A model generated the notes under the pieces. That model saw only the letters and a program-made list of their open reading frames with translations. It ran no database searches and was not told the origin of the DNA. Both the position numbers and the translations under genes were made by a program. A stretch of DNA of 36,992 nucleotides from an uncultured bacterium (lineage in GTDB: Bacteria > Cyanobacteriota > Vampirovibrionia > Gastranaerophilales > Gastranaerophilaceae). The stretch spans positions 1 to 36,992 of the forward strand of contig CACYKF010000004.1 in the NCBI GenBank assembly GCA_902774905.1, given 5' to 3'. Positions 25,277-32,683 of the stretch are shown one piece after another (the first letter of the stretch is position 1; every line of letters starts with the position of its first letter).

Positions 25277-26611
25277 TTATAATTTACCTCCAACGGTTTT
25301 ATACAGTGTGAAATAATTAACTAATCTTCTTGTTTTTGCTTTGGTCAAATCCATATCTTTGTTTATGTACATATTTTCAGAGTTAATGTGCTGTGTTTTT
25401 GAAATAACTCCACGATTTAACATCTTATCTGCATTATTCAAATTTTTAGTTTCAAGTAATAACTTTTCTTTTGTTTTATTTTCGATTTCCCTATCGTGTT
25501 TTATAATACAAAGGGAAGTATTAACTTCCTTTACGGCATCTAAATCGGTTTGCCTGTATTGTTCAAGAAGTTCTTCATATTTTGTTTTTTTGAATTTTAA
25601 ATTAGCAATTTTTCTTCCCCCTGCAAATATATCCTGCGTTGCACCTGCAAGTAGTGCTGCAAGAGAAGATTCCCAAGAAAAAAATGTCCCTGGAGCAATT
25701 GTATTAAATGCCCAAATGCCTGTAATATTAAATGTAGGTAAGAACTCTTTTCTTGCAACTCGAATATCTATTTTGGCTTTTTCCAATGCTATTTCCGCCC
25801 TTTTAACATCAGGTCTTGAGAATATAACATCTGACACTATTTCGTTTGGTATAACCGCATTATATTCAAAATTATCAATAGACCCTCTTTCAATACTGTT
25901 TGCTCCATCGGTACTGCGACCTATCAAGACCGCAAACTGCATTAAAAGAACTTCCCGCTGTTTAATAAGATTTTCCAGTGTTATATTTGCCTGTTCAACA
26001 TTAGTTTTAGAGTTGTTTAATTCGGTTGTGTTTATAACACCACGAACGAGTTTTTTGTTATCATCATCTAAAATTTGATTATAATTATCGACAATTTTTT
26101 CTTGTTCTTCTATAAGTTTGTCATACTCTAAAATATTTGTATAAACCGTTGCAACATCTGATAATAGTGCTAAATATGCACTTTGCTCATCAAACTTACT
26201 CATTTCATAAGTTTTTTGAACACTCTTTGTTTTATCTCTGTTTTTTAGCAGAAAATCTGCTTCGTAGTTTGCTATAAAAGGTAAAACAAAAGCATTTTTG
26301 CTGACACTCAAATTAGGATTAAATTTTGGTGAATGAATTCCTAAATAACTTGCGGCTACGCTAAAACTTGGTAATTCGTTTGCAAATTGAGATTTTACAC
26401 TCTGTCTGTATTCTTCCACCCTTATCGTTGCTTGTTTTGCATTGTGGTTATTATCTATCGCTTCATTAACATATTGGGGCAAGTAATCATCATTGAAACG
26501 AGAGAAAAACTCAACATTCAAATCATTTCTATCAACTGCAAAACAAGGAGCAAAAACGAAAAAGGATAGTATTCCCATTATTATTAATAATAATGTAATT
26601 TTCTTATTCAT
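25277..26611 (-). CDS. TolC-family outer-membrane efflux protein
   Basis: A 444-residue protein with a signal peptide (MNKKITLLLIIMGILSFFVF..FA). It has two similar halves rich in long helices, as in outer-membrane efflux proteins; the PDVKRAEIALEKAKIDIRVAR block is typical of the second half. It forms the exit duct for the adaptor and transporter encoded downstream, making a complete tripartite YbhGFSR-like exporter. It is the first gene of the operon. A GGAG site precedes the ATG at 26611. It shares a 199-bp divergent promoter region with the amidohydrolase gene. It shows that the cell has an outer membrane. Confidence 0.9.
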   Translation of the reverse strand: MNKKITLLLIIMGILSFFVFAPCFAVDRNDLNVEFFSRFNDDYLPQYVNEAIDNNHNAKQATIRVEEYRQSVKSQFANELPSFSVAASYLGIHSPKFNPNLSVSKNAFVLPFIANYEADFLLKNRDKTKSVQKTYEMSKFDEQSAYLALLSDVATVYTNILEYDKLIEEQEKIVDNYNQILDDDNKKLVRGVINTTELNNSKTNVEQANITLENLIKQREVLLMQFAVLIGRSTDGANSIERGSIDNFEYNAVIPNEIVSDVIFSRPDVKRAEIALEKAKIDIRVARKEFLPTFNITGIWAFNTIAPGTFFSWESSLAALLAGATQDIFAGGRKIANLKFKKTKYEELLEQYRQTDLDAVKEVNTSLCIIKHDREIENKTKEKLLLETKNLNNADKMLNRGVISKTQHINSENMYINKDMDLTKAKTRRLVNYFTLYKTVGGKL

Positions 26612-26748
26612 TTATCTCTCCGCTTCCTCTAAAAGTGCTTGTATATAAATCCATGTATTATTTTAATTATACTTTTGAATATTTTAATATAATAATCTAT
26701 AGTTTGTTTTTTGTCAAAATTTACAGCCATTTTTAGAATTGTAGTTAT

Positions 26749-26777
26749 TTTACAATCAGACAATAATATTATATTAT
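26749..26777 (+). promoter_or_regulatory. Putative sigma70-type promoter of the amidohydrolase gene
   Basis: TTTACA (26749-26754) and TATTAT (26772-26777) are separated by 17 bp, about 33 bp before the ATG. Background AT content is high, so this could be chance. Confidence 0.4.
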
Positions 26778-26810
26778 AATACTGTAGGTTATTATATATG
26801 GGAGAATATT

Positions 26811-27824
26811 ATGAAAATAATCGACTGCGAATTTCACTATTACTTACCGGAATTAATGGAATACCTTTCTAAAAGAGATAATGCAATGAGATATTATCCG
26901 GAAAGTAAAGTTTTAGAAGTAAGAGATAAAGTTTTTGCTCATTTTGACGGGGTAACGAATGAATATCCGGTTATTGACGAATTAATGAATTTTGGAGCAG
27001 AAAGAATTGCCGTTATGGACAAAAACGGTATTGATGCAGGTGTTATGGCATCTTCTCCTGCATTAGAAGAATTGCCGAAAGAAGAAGCGGTATATTTTGC
27101 AAAGAAGTCTAATGATGCGGTTGCTGAAATTATAAAAAAATATCCGGATCGTTTCTTAGGTGCTGCTGTTTTACCAACTCCTTATGTTGATGAAGCAATT
27201 AAAGAACTTGAACGCTGTGTAAAAGAACTTGGTTTTAAATATTGGCACACACATTCTAATTATAAGAATGAACATTTATATGAAGAAAAATATCTCCCTT
27301 TGCTTGCAAAGGCGGAAGAATTGGGTTGCGCATTTTATGTTCATCCGCAGGCTTCTGATGATAAAGATATGAAAGATATGGGTTACGTATATTCTTCTCC
27401 GGGACTTGGTTTTGGTTTAGATGCTATGAAAACATCATTAAGACTCATATTAAACGGGACATTTGATAAATACCCTAATTTAAGAATGATTCTTGGGCAT
27501 TTGGGTGAATATTTCCCATTTATATTGGACAGAGTTGATAATCGTTTTGAATGGATTAGGGATGATGAAGTAAAAATGAAACATCCTGTTTCATATTACT
27601 TTAAAAATAAAAATGTTGTTGTAACAACAAGCGGCAATATGTCTAAACTTGCTTTTGAATGCACGAAAAAAGCGCTTGGTATAGACAGCATTATTTTTGG
27701 TTCAGATTATCCTTATGAAAATTTGTCTGATATGATGAAATTTATGGATTCTTTAGAATTAACCGAAGAAGAAAAAGAAAAGGTATTTCATTTGAATGCG
27801 CAAAAGTATATTTTAAGTAAATAA
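26811..27824 (+). CDS. Amidohydrolase family protein (ACMSD-like TIM barrel)
   Basis: A 337-residue protein of the Amidohydrolase_2 group. It begins MKIIDCEFHYY, where the first metal-binding motif (usually HxH) is EFH. FYVHP and LRMILGHLGEYFPF give further His ligands, and SIIFGSDYPYE supplies the C-terminal Asp near the barrel end. Relatives are decarboxylases or hydrolases acting on aromatic or lactone acids; the substrate cannot be told. GGGAGA lies just before the ATG. It is a single-gene unit, divergent from the export operon. The E in place of the first His is worth checking against the nearest relatives. Confidence 0.82.
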   Translation: MKIIDCEFHYYLPELMEYLSKRDNAMRYYPESKVLEVRDKVFAHFDGVTNEYPVIDELMNFGAERIAVMDKNGIDAGVMASSPALEELPKEEAVYFAKKSNDAVAEIIKKYPDRFLGAAVLPTPYVDEAIKELERCVKELGFKYWHTHSNYKNEHLYEEKYLPLLAKAEELGCAFYVHPQASDDKDMKDMGYVYSSPGLGFGLDAMKTSLRLILNGTFDKYPNLRMILGHLGEYFPFILDRVDNRFEWIRDDEVKMKHPVSYYFKNKNVVVTTSGNMSKLAFECTKKALGIDSIIFGSDYPYENLSDMMKFMDSLELTEEEKEKVFHLNAQKYILSK

Positions 27825-27955
27825 AGTTTTAGTTTATAGGGCAGTTTTACTTTAAATAAAGTTGGCAATAACAATTTTTCGTTGGCATAATAATCCTCAG
27901 TATATCTGTTCAAAATCCTCAAACTTACTGTTATTGGAGAATATTTCAGCAAAAT

Positions 27956-28774
27956 TTATTCATAAATCTTATTACCGATTTGAACTTTTGTGACATACAT
28001 TGTTTCACAGGCGCCAAAACCTCTGCTTGTTCTATCCGTATCAGTTCGGGAAAGACTTGTTTTATACATATAAATCTTATTCTCCCGTGTATCTTTTGCA
28101 GTCATATCTACAAGTTCACCCTCAAGTTTGAAATCCTGATAATCACGAAGTTTTAACATTGCAGCCATTATATTACGGTTTGCAGGAATTATATGAGTAT
28201 GAGAAAGATGTGAAATTATATATTCTTCCGAATACGGAATATCACTGTGCCAACTCCAATTCAACCGCCTTGCACCGGTCAATTGAACCTTATCACTGTA
28301 AACTTTTAAATACTTTTTTAAAAGTTTTTTATCTGCAAGTTTGCCCCATGCGGCTCCCAAATCATATAACGCAGCACTGTCAAAGAATTTTGAAATAAAA
28401 AGAAAGTCATGGTTATAAGCAATAACTTTGCCTGAAATAACATAATGTGCCTGAGGGGTTATCTCCATAGTTCCTTTGTTTATCAAAGAATGATAAACAA
28501 ATCTTTTCTTCTTCTTTTCTTCCTCACTATAATTCGTCTGAACAGGCTCTTTTGTAACATCAATATACTCATTTGTAGAACGGGTTGGAATTGCTATCCC
28601 AAACTTTGCCCAATAAATAATCGTTCCTCTAAACAAAAATAACAATAAAATTACCGCAATTATAATATTGCGTTTCACTTTTTTGTTATGAAGTTCAACA
28701 TCAGCCTGAAGTTTTGAATCTATCTCCGCTTCGGTAAAGTCCCGAAAAGTCCTGTTATCTATCTCATCATCCAT
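27956..28774 (-). CDS. Membrane-anchored protein of unknown function
   Basis: A 272-residue protein with one strongly hydrophobic segment at about residues 36-52 (IIIAVILLLFLFRGTIIYW) after a charged N terminus, so most of it is probably outside the membrane. Recognisable blocks are DLGAAWGKL, HIIPANRNI and a final SLSRTDTDRTSRGFGACET. Similar sets of blocks occur in unnamed bacterial proteins I cannot assign. It converges on the amidohydrolase gene and is followed on the same strand, after 39 bp, by the start-side neighbour at 28814. No function is proposed. Confidence 0.65.
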   Translation of the reverse strand: MDDEIDNRTFRDFTEAEIDSKLQADVELHNKKVKRNIIIAVILLLFLFRGTIIYWAKFGIAIPTRSTNEYIDVTKEPVQTNYSEEEKKKKRFVYHSLINKGTMEITPQAHYVISGKVIAYNHDFLFISKFFDSAALYDLGAAWGKLADKKLLKKYLKVYSDKVQLTGARRLNWSWHSDIPYSEEYIISHLSHTHIIPANRNIMAAMLKLRDYQDFKLEGELVDMTAKDTRENKIYMYKTSLSRTDTDRTSRGFGACETMYVTKVQIGNKIYE

Positions 28775-28813
28775 TTTTATATAATAACTTTTTTAATTTA
28801 AATTAGCAAATCT

Positions 28814-29485
28814 TTAAGGATTTTTGTCTGAAAAAGTTATACAATCACCATCTGCAAGTTTGATTTTTTTAAAACTTTTTTCAAGAGTTTCTTTTGATAA
28901 AATGTCATATTCTTTATAATCAGTCAAAGGACGAAACATTGAGCGAATAGTCCATGTATCATCTTTTAACGAATAGTGCATATCACTTTCCGAATACGGG
29001 AAAATATGCTCCCTAAAAACAGTTATGTTTTTAATTCTTTTATTCAGTCCTTCTAAAATTTTATCAAATATAGGAATAGAATAAGGCGAAAATTTCAATT
29101 TTTTACTCCCTAACAACAATGCCCTGTCAGGATTTGGGACAAGTTCAAATATTGCATCAAGCATATCATCTGTCCGCTGGGAATTTTCAAGATTATCGTA
29201 GAAATGAAATCCTGCACATTTACCTGTCTTAAAATCAATCACTCCGCCTGCACTACAGGTACGAACCTCATCAGTATAAAATTCGTCTGATTTTACCACA
29301 TCAAAACGAGGGAATTTTTTGACCTCTCCGCCAAAAGCCTTTGCAAATTCACAATCCCACAACTCATGTTTTGTCGGCTGATAAATCTTTTTAAAATCGA
29401 CATAAGCACCATGTCTGAACTTTTCAAACGATTTTGAATTCACAAAATTTATTCTTGATGTAAAAGATACATTATCAACTGCCAT
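28814..29485 (-). CDS. Unassigned protein with a CheD-like Cys/His pattern
   Basis: A 223-residue soluble protein. It opens MAVDNVSFTSRINFV, a kind of N-terminal segment I associate with Gastranaerophilales proteins. The middle reads TCSAGGV...GKCAGFHFYD: C77 and H94 are 17 residues apart. That is the spacing of the catalytic Cys and His of the chemoreceptor deamidase CheD, and the later ALLLGSKKL and NKRIKNITVFREH fit the order of CheD strands. A CheD/CNF-like deamidase or amidase fold is therefore possible, but similarity is weak and no chemotaxis gene is nearby. It is probably co-transcribed with the membrane protein downstream. Confidence 0.6.
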   Translation of the reverse strand: MAVDNVSFTSRINFVNSKSFEKFRHGAYVDFKKIYQPTKHELWDCEFAKAFGGEVKKFPRFDVVKSDEFYTDEVRTCSAGGVIDFKTGKCAGFHFYDNLENSQRTDDMLDAIFELVPNPDRALLLGSKKLKFSPYSIPIFDKILEGLNKRIKNITVFREHIFPYSESDMHYSLKDDTWTIRSMFRPLTDYKEYDILSKETLEKSFKKIKLADGDCITFSDKNP

Positions 29486-29664
29486 ATTTTATACAAAACC
29501 CGTAAAAAATATTTTTGCAGGGGGTAAATATTGCCATCAACTTTGCGTGTTATTTTGTCCTGTTAATGTCATTTGGTTAAATCTAATACGAAAGCAAAAG
29601 GAGCATAACTTATCAACAATAGTAGAAAATTGTTCTTTTAAAAGATATAAATTAATTTTTATAC

Positions 29665-29670
29665 TATAAT
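29665..29670 (+). promoter_or_regulatory. TATAAT -10 element placed for a leaderless mRNA
   Basis: A consensus TATAAT ends 6 bases before the ATG at 29677, and no Shine-Dalgarno is visible. Transcription would start at or next to the A of the ATG. The -35 region is poor. Confidence 0.4.
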
Positions 29671-29676
29671 TTAATC

Positions 29677-30312
29677 ATGGAAGAAATCAGGGCAATATAT
29701 TGTGATTTTGACGGAACGATTACCAAATCTGATGCGGTAAACACATTCTTTGAACTCTATACCGGCGACAAATGGCTTGAATCCGAAAAACTTTGGATTG
29801 ATGGTAAAATTTCATCTATGGAAAACGCAATCATTCAGGTTGGACTTTTGCCTGAGATTACCCCGAAACAACTCAACGATTACATTGAAAATATTGAAAT
29901 CGACCAAACTTTTTTGGATTTTATAAAATATATAAAAGAAAAAAATATTAAATTTACTATTTTAAGTGACGGGTTTGACATTTTTATCCACAAAACACTT
30001 GAACGGTTAAACCTCAGAGATATTCCGGTTTTTGCAAACCGTTTGGTTTATGAAAACAACAAATTCAAAATAGAATTCCCATACCACAACCCAAATTGCG
30101 ACAAAAAAGCAGGGATGTGTAAATGTGACAAAGTTAAAGAAAGTAAATTTTGTTACATAGGCGACGGAACAAGCGATTTGTGTATCGCAAGCAAAGCTGA
30201 TGTTCTCTTTGCAACAAAAAATTTACATAAATATTGTGAAAAAAATGTAATAAAACATCACTATTTTGAAACTTTTAGTAGTATTATAGAAAAGTTGGAA
30301 AAAGGGGTATAA
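29677..30312 (+). CDS. MtnX-like HAD-IB phosphatase
   Basis: A 211-residue HAD hydrolase. Motif I DFDGT has nucleophile D10 and acid D12; motif II is LSDGFD; motif IV is YIGDGTSDL. The cap region and length match the MtnX-like HAD-IB phosphatases, which in methionine salvage dephosphorylate a methylthiopentenyl phosphate. No other methionine-salvage gene is in the window, so the substrate could be different. A CDKKAGMCKCDK insert is Cys-rich. The start lacks a ribosome binding site and lies just after a TATAAT. It heads a three-gene run with spacings of 1 bp. Confidence 0.82.
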   Translation: MEEIRAIYCDFDGTITKSDAVNTFFELYTGDKWLESEKLWIDGKISSMENAIIQVGLLPEITPKQLNDYIENIEIDQTFLDFIKYIKEKNIKFTILSDGFDIFIHKTLERLNLRDIPVFANRLVYENNKFKIEFPYHNPNCDKKAGMCKCDKVKESKFCYIGDGTSDLCIASKADVLFATKNLHKYCEKNVIKHHYFETFSSIIEKLEKGV

Positions 30313-30313
30313 A

Positions 30314-31015
30314 ATGAAAAAAATATTATTTATTATAGGACTTGTTTTAATGATGGTGGTATCAGTTGCAAAACCGTCTTATGCATGGGATGTAAAAACA
30401 ACAGACGAACTTCAGACCCGAATGAATGAAGTCGGATTTAAGATTTTAAATTCAAATCGTATAGAAAAAAGACTTATATTCATGGCAATAAACAGAGTTT
30501 ACACAAGAGATATCTGGACAGATGTAAGTTCTGTCAACAGAATAGTTTGGGTAAAACCGACAGTCTTGCCATACATTGATGATGATAATGAACTTGCTGC
30601 AATTTTAAGCCACTCAATTGCGCACGGTGTTGATACTTATGAAGGGGCTTTAAGAGGTTATGTTTCAATCTTAAATTATTGGGTTGCTCCGAATAAATAT
30701 GACCTCAAAGCAGACAAGTCGGCAGTAGATTTAATGGTTAATGCAGGATATAATCCGCTTGCATTGATTACTATTTTCAATAAAATCGGAAAACAATACA
30801 GATTTGACGCATTTTCAAACCATACACTTGCATCACGCCGTATGATGCTTATTTATGAATATATTTATACAAAATATCCGTCAATTCTTGTTGAAAACGA
30901 GTACAAAGATAATATTTATTACCAGAACTTTTTACTTACATCAAGAAAAAACCGCATGTTATTATTAGAAAAAGTAAAATCAGGATCTACAAGAAAAATA
31001 AATTACAAATACTAA
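30314..31015 (+). CDS. Exported M48-peptidase-like protein with a lost active site
   Basis: A 233-residue protein with a clear signal peptide (MKKILFIIGLVLMMVVSVA.PSYA). The body follows the M48 metallopeptidase order: an ELAAILSHSIAHG helix, where HExxH is expected, then DLKADKSAVDLMVNAGYNP, where ExxAD is expected, then NHTLASRRM. In the first motif the catalytic Glu is Ser (H100-S101-I-A-H104), and the second Glu is Lys. Proteolysis is therefore unlikely, and a binding or chaperone-like role is inferred. It sits between the HAD phosphatase gene (1-bp gap) and a secreted protein gene (1-bp gap). Confidence 0.75.
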   Translation: MKKILFIIGLVLMMVVSVAKPSYAWDVKTTDELQTRMNEVGFKILNSNRIEKRLIFMAINRVYTRDIWTDVSSVNRIVWVKPTVLPYIDDDNELAAILSHSIAHGVDTYEGALRGYVSILNYWVAPNKYDLKADKSAVDLMVNAGYNPLALITIFNKIGKQYRFDAFSNHTLASRRMMLIYEYIYTKYPSILVENEYKDNIYYQNFLLTSRKNRMLLLEKVKSGSTRKINYKY

Positions 31016-31016
31016 T

Positions 31017-31757
31017 ATGAAAAAATTATTTTTGACCATAGCATTAATAATATTTTGCACTCCTGCATTTGCACAAAATTCAGAGCCTATCAGAGATGAA
31101 CTTTTAGACCCTAATATGTACGCAGGCGGAAGCAATTCCATATTCAGACTCGGAATATATGAAAGAGGGGAATATCATTATGTCCCGATTGAAGATGAAC
31201 TCATTGACGAAGATTTTGTTGCAAATGCATCAAATTATGCTTTGCCCAAAAAAGAATATTTTGATGATTATTTCCTTGAAAAACAGATTGATTTGTCAAA
31301 AGTCCGTCAGATAAAACCGAAAACAAAATATGATTTTACAAAACAGAGAATTCCGGTTCATATACAACTTGCAAAACAGATAAAATCAACAAAAGAACTT
31401 ATTGAGGGTTCTGTTATCCCATTCATTGCTACACAGGATTTTGAAATTTTAGGTAAAAAATTTGAAAAAGGAACAACTGTTTTTGGTCGAGTTGAATTGA
31501 TTTCGGCCTCCGATAAAATGGGAGTTCCGGAGTGTTTAAAAATTGATAATTTTTATATTGATGATGAGGGTAAAGAAATAAATCTTCACGGTCATGTTTC
31601 AAAAACTGGAGCAAATCGTTCAATTTGGGTTTATCCGTTATATCAGGCGGGCAATATTACTTTTTATGTTGCAGGGTTTGTATTTGTACCGATACACGGC
31701 GGGAGAGCAAAACTTTCTACCACTGAATCTTTTACAGTATTCTATGAAATGCAATAA
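31017..31757 (+). CDS. Secreted protein of unknown function
   Basis: A 246-residue protein with a signal peptide (MKKLFLTIALIIFCTPAFAQ). The C-terminal half (about 125-246) is beta-rich: GSVIPFIATQDFEILGKKF, then TTVFGRVELIS, and a Gly/hydrophobic stretch near 205-225. This resembles periplasmic beta-barrel-like domains, but I do not recognise a family. There is no Shine-Dalgarno before the ATG; translation is likely coupled to the M48-like gene ending 1 base earlier. The stop codon overlaps the first copy of the GTAAGTTG-type repeat at 31756. Confidence 0.65.
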   Translation: MKKLFLTIALIIFCTPAFAQNSEPIRDELLDPNMYAGGSNSIFRLGIYERGEYHYVPIEDELIDEDFVANASNYALPKKEYFDDYFLEKQIDLSKVRQIKPKTKYDFTKQRIPVHIQLAKQIKSTKELIEGSVIPFIATQDFEILGKKFEKGTTVFGRVELISASDKMGVPECLKIDNFYIDDEGKEINLHGHVSKTGANRSIWVYPLYQAGNITFYVAGFVFVPIHGGRAKLSTTESFTVFYEMQ

Positions 31758-31819
31758 TAAGTAAGTTGTCTTTGCACCTAACAAGCAAGCGTTGGGGTAG
31801 GGACTCTAACTTACTTATT
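31756..31819. repeat. GTAAGTTG palindromic repeat, copy A (divergent)
   Basis: AATAAGTAAGTT at one end and AACTTACTTATT at the other are complementary. The interior has diverged from copies B-D and lost the TTGGGCT/AGCCCAA hairpin. It starts within the stop codon of the secreted-protein gene and may act as its terminator. Confidence 0.65.
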
Positions 31820-31861
31820 CTAAAAAAGAGGCTTTTGTCATTAATGAACTGATAGTTATAC

Positions 31862-31958
31862 TGTCACCCTGAACTTTACAAAGGGAACCGACGAGGAACG
31901 AGTCGTGTGACCCTGTATGCGCAGGCGCAAAGCGCCCAGACTGTTTCAGGGTCTCACC
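31862..31958. repeat. TGTCA(C/T)-type repeat, apparently interrupted
   Basis: TGTCACCCTGAAC (from 31862) and TGTTTCAGGGTCTCA (ending near 31956) look like the two halves of one inverted-repeat unit of the type seen intact at 32134-32162, separated by about 65 bp. The insert has its own short palindromes (GGCGC and GCGCC around 31924-31936). Confidence 0.5.
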
Positions 31959-32049
31959 CCAATCATATTTTATGGTAATTTTAACAGAGTGTTTCAAAAT
32001 CTTAAAAGCCTTTAGAAATTCGGGTGAGGGTTAAAATATAATATAAACT

Positions 32050-32114
32050 AATATGTAAGTTGGGCTTTCAGCCCAACAATCCGATGTTGGGATAAAAACC
32101 CCAACTTACTTATT
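32050..32114. repeat. GTAAGTTG palindromic repeat, copy B
   Basis: It contains outer arms GTAAGTTGGG/CCAACTTAC and internal TTGGGCT-ttc-AGCCCAA and GTTGGG/CCCAAC hairpins. Because the inner and outer arms share TTGGG/CCCAA, the unit can fold as one long hairpin or as two adjacent ones. Confidence 0.8.
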
Positions 32115-32133
32115 TACACAATTTTATCCGTTT

Positions 32134-32219
32134 TGTCATTCCGAATTTATTTCGGAATCTCCTACTGAACGCTCTTTTTGATTAACAGGGAGATGCTGAA
32201 ACGAGTTCAGCATGACAAG
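32134..32219. repeat. Composite TGTCATTCCG ... CAGCATGACA repeat
   Basis: The first unit, 32134-32162, begins TGTCATTCCGAA and ends TTCGGAATCTCC. The second, about 32189-32219, reads GAGATGCTGAA ... TTCAGCATGACA. The second is an imperfect reverse complement of the first, so together they make an 86-bp inverted pair. The second unit's core also occurs at 24387-24405. Confidence 0.7.
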
Positions 32220-32230
32220 CAGTTCAGAAT

Positions 32231-32292
32231 AATATGTAAGTTGGGCTTTCAGCCCAACAATATAAAATGTTGGGGTAGAAACCCCAACTTAC
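32231..32292. repeat. GTAAGTTG palindromic repeat, copy C
   Basis: A nearly exact match to copy B in the first half, with a perfect GTTGGGGT/ACCCCAAC second hairpin. Outer arms GTAAGTTGGG and CCCAACTTAC are complete. Confidence 0.8.
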
Positions 32293-32455
32293 AATTTTAT
32301 TCCCTCACCCGTATCCGTATCACTCGGTCGTAAGCCCTCGTTAACGGCTACTCCCTCTCCCACCCCAAAATACTGTGGGCGAGAGGTGAGTTTTTGTTTT
32401 CCCCTGAACATTTATAAAAACTTTTAACCCGAAAGGATTGCCCCGCCCCACCACA

Positions 32456-32485
32456 TCATATCATATCATATCATATCATATCATA
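32456..32485. repeat. TCATA pentanucleotide microsatellite, 6 copies
   Basis: Six uninterrupted TCATA units about 200 bp upstream of the aminotransferase gene. The unit length is not a multiple of three and lies outside any gene, so length changes would alter promoter spacing only if a promoter overlaps. None was identified with confidence. Confidence 0.85.
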
Positions 32486-32683
32486 TAGCAGATTATAACA
32501 GGGTTTGAGCCATTTTAAATTTGACTTTATATTTCTTAATATTTGATATTTAACAAGACAACTTTTATATATTCACTTATTTTTTTACGCATTTGTAATA
32601 TTAATTAGCAAAAAATTTTTTTTTTGATTTTTTAGTAGTAAAATAAAAAATGGAAATGTATAAATGACACTATTTGAATAGGG

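Larger units (their letters stand above)
31758..32683. other. 0.9-kb gene-free repeat nest
   Basis: No gene is supported between the secreted protein and the aminotransferase. The stretch holds three GTAAGTTG repeat copies, the TGTCA-type units, a CTCTCCC/GAGAGG-rich hairpin area (32300-32390) and the TCATA microsatellite. The last 190 bp before the aminotransferase are very AT-rich and probably contain its promoter. Confidence 0.7.
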
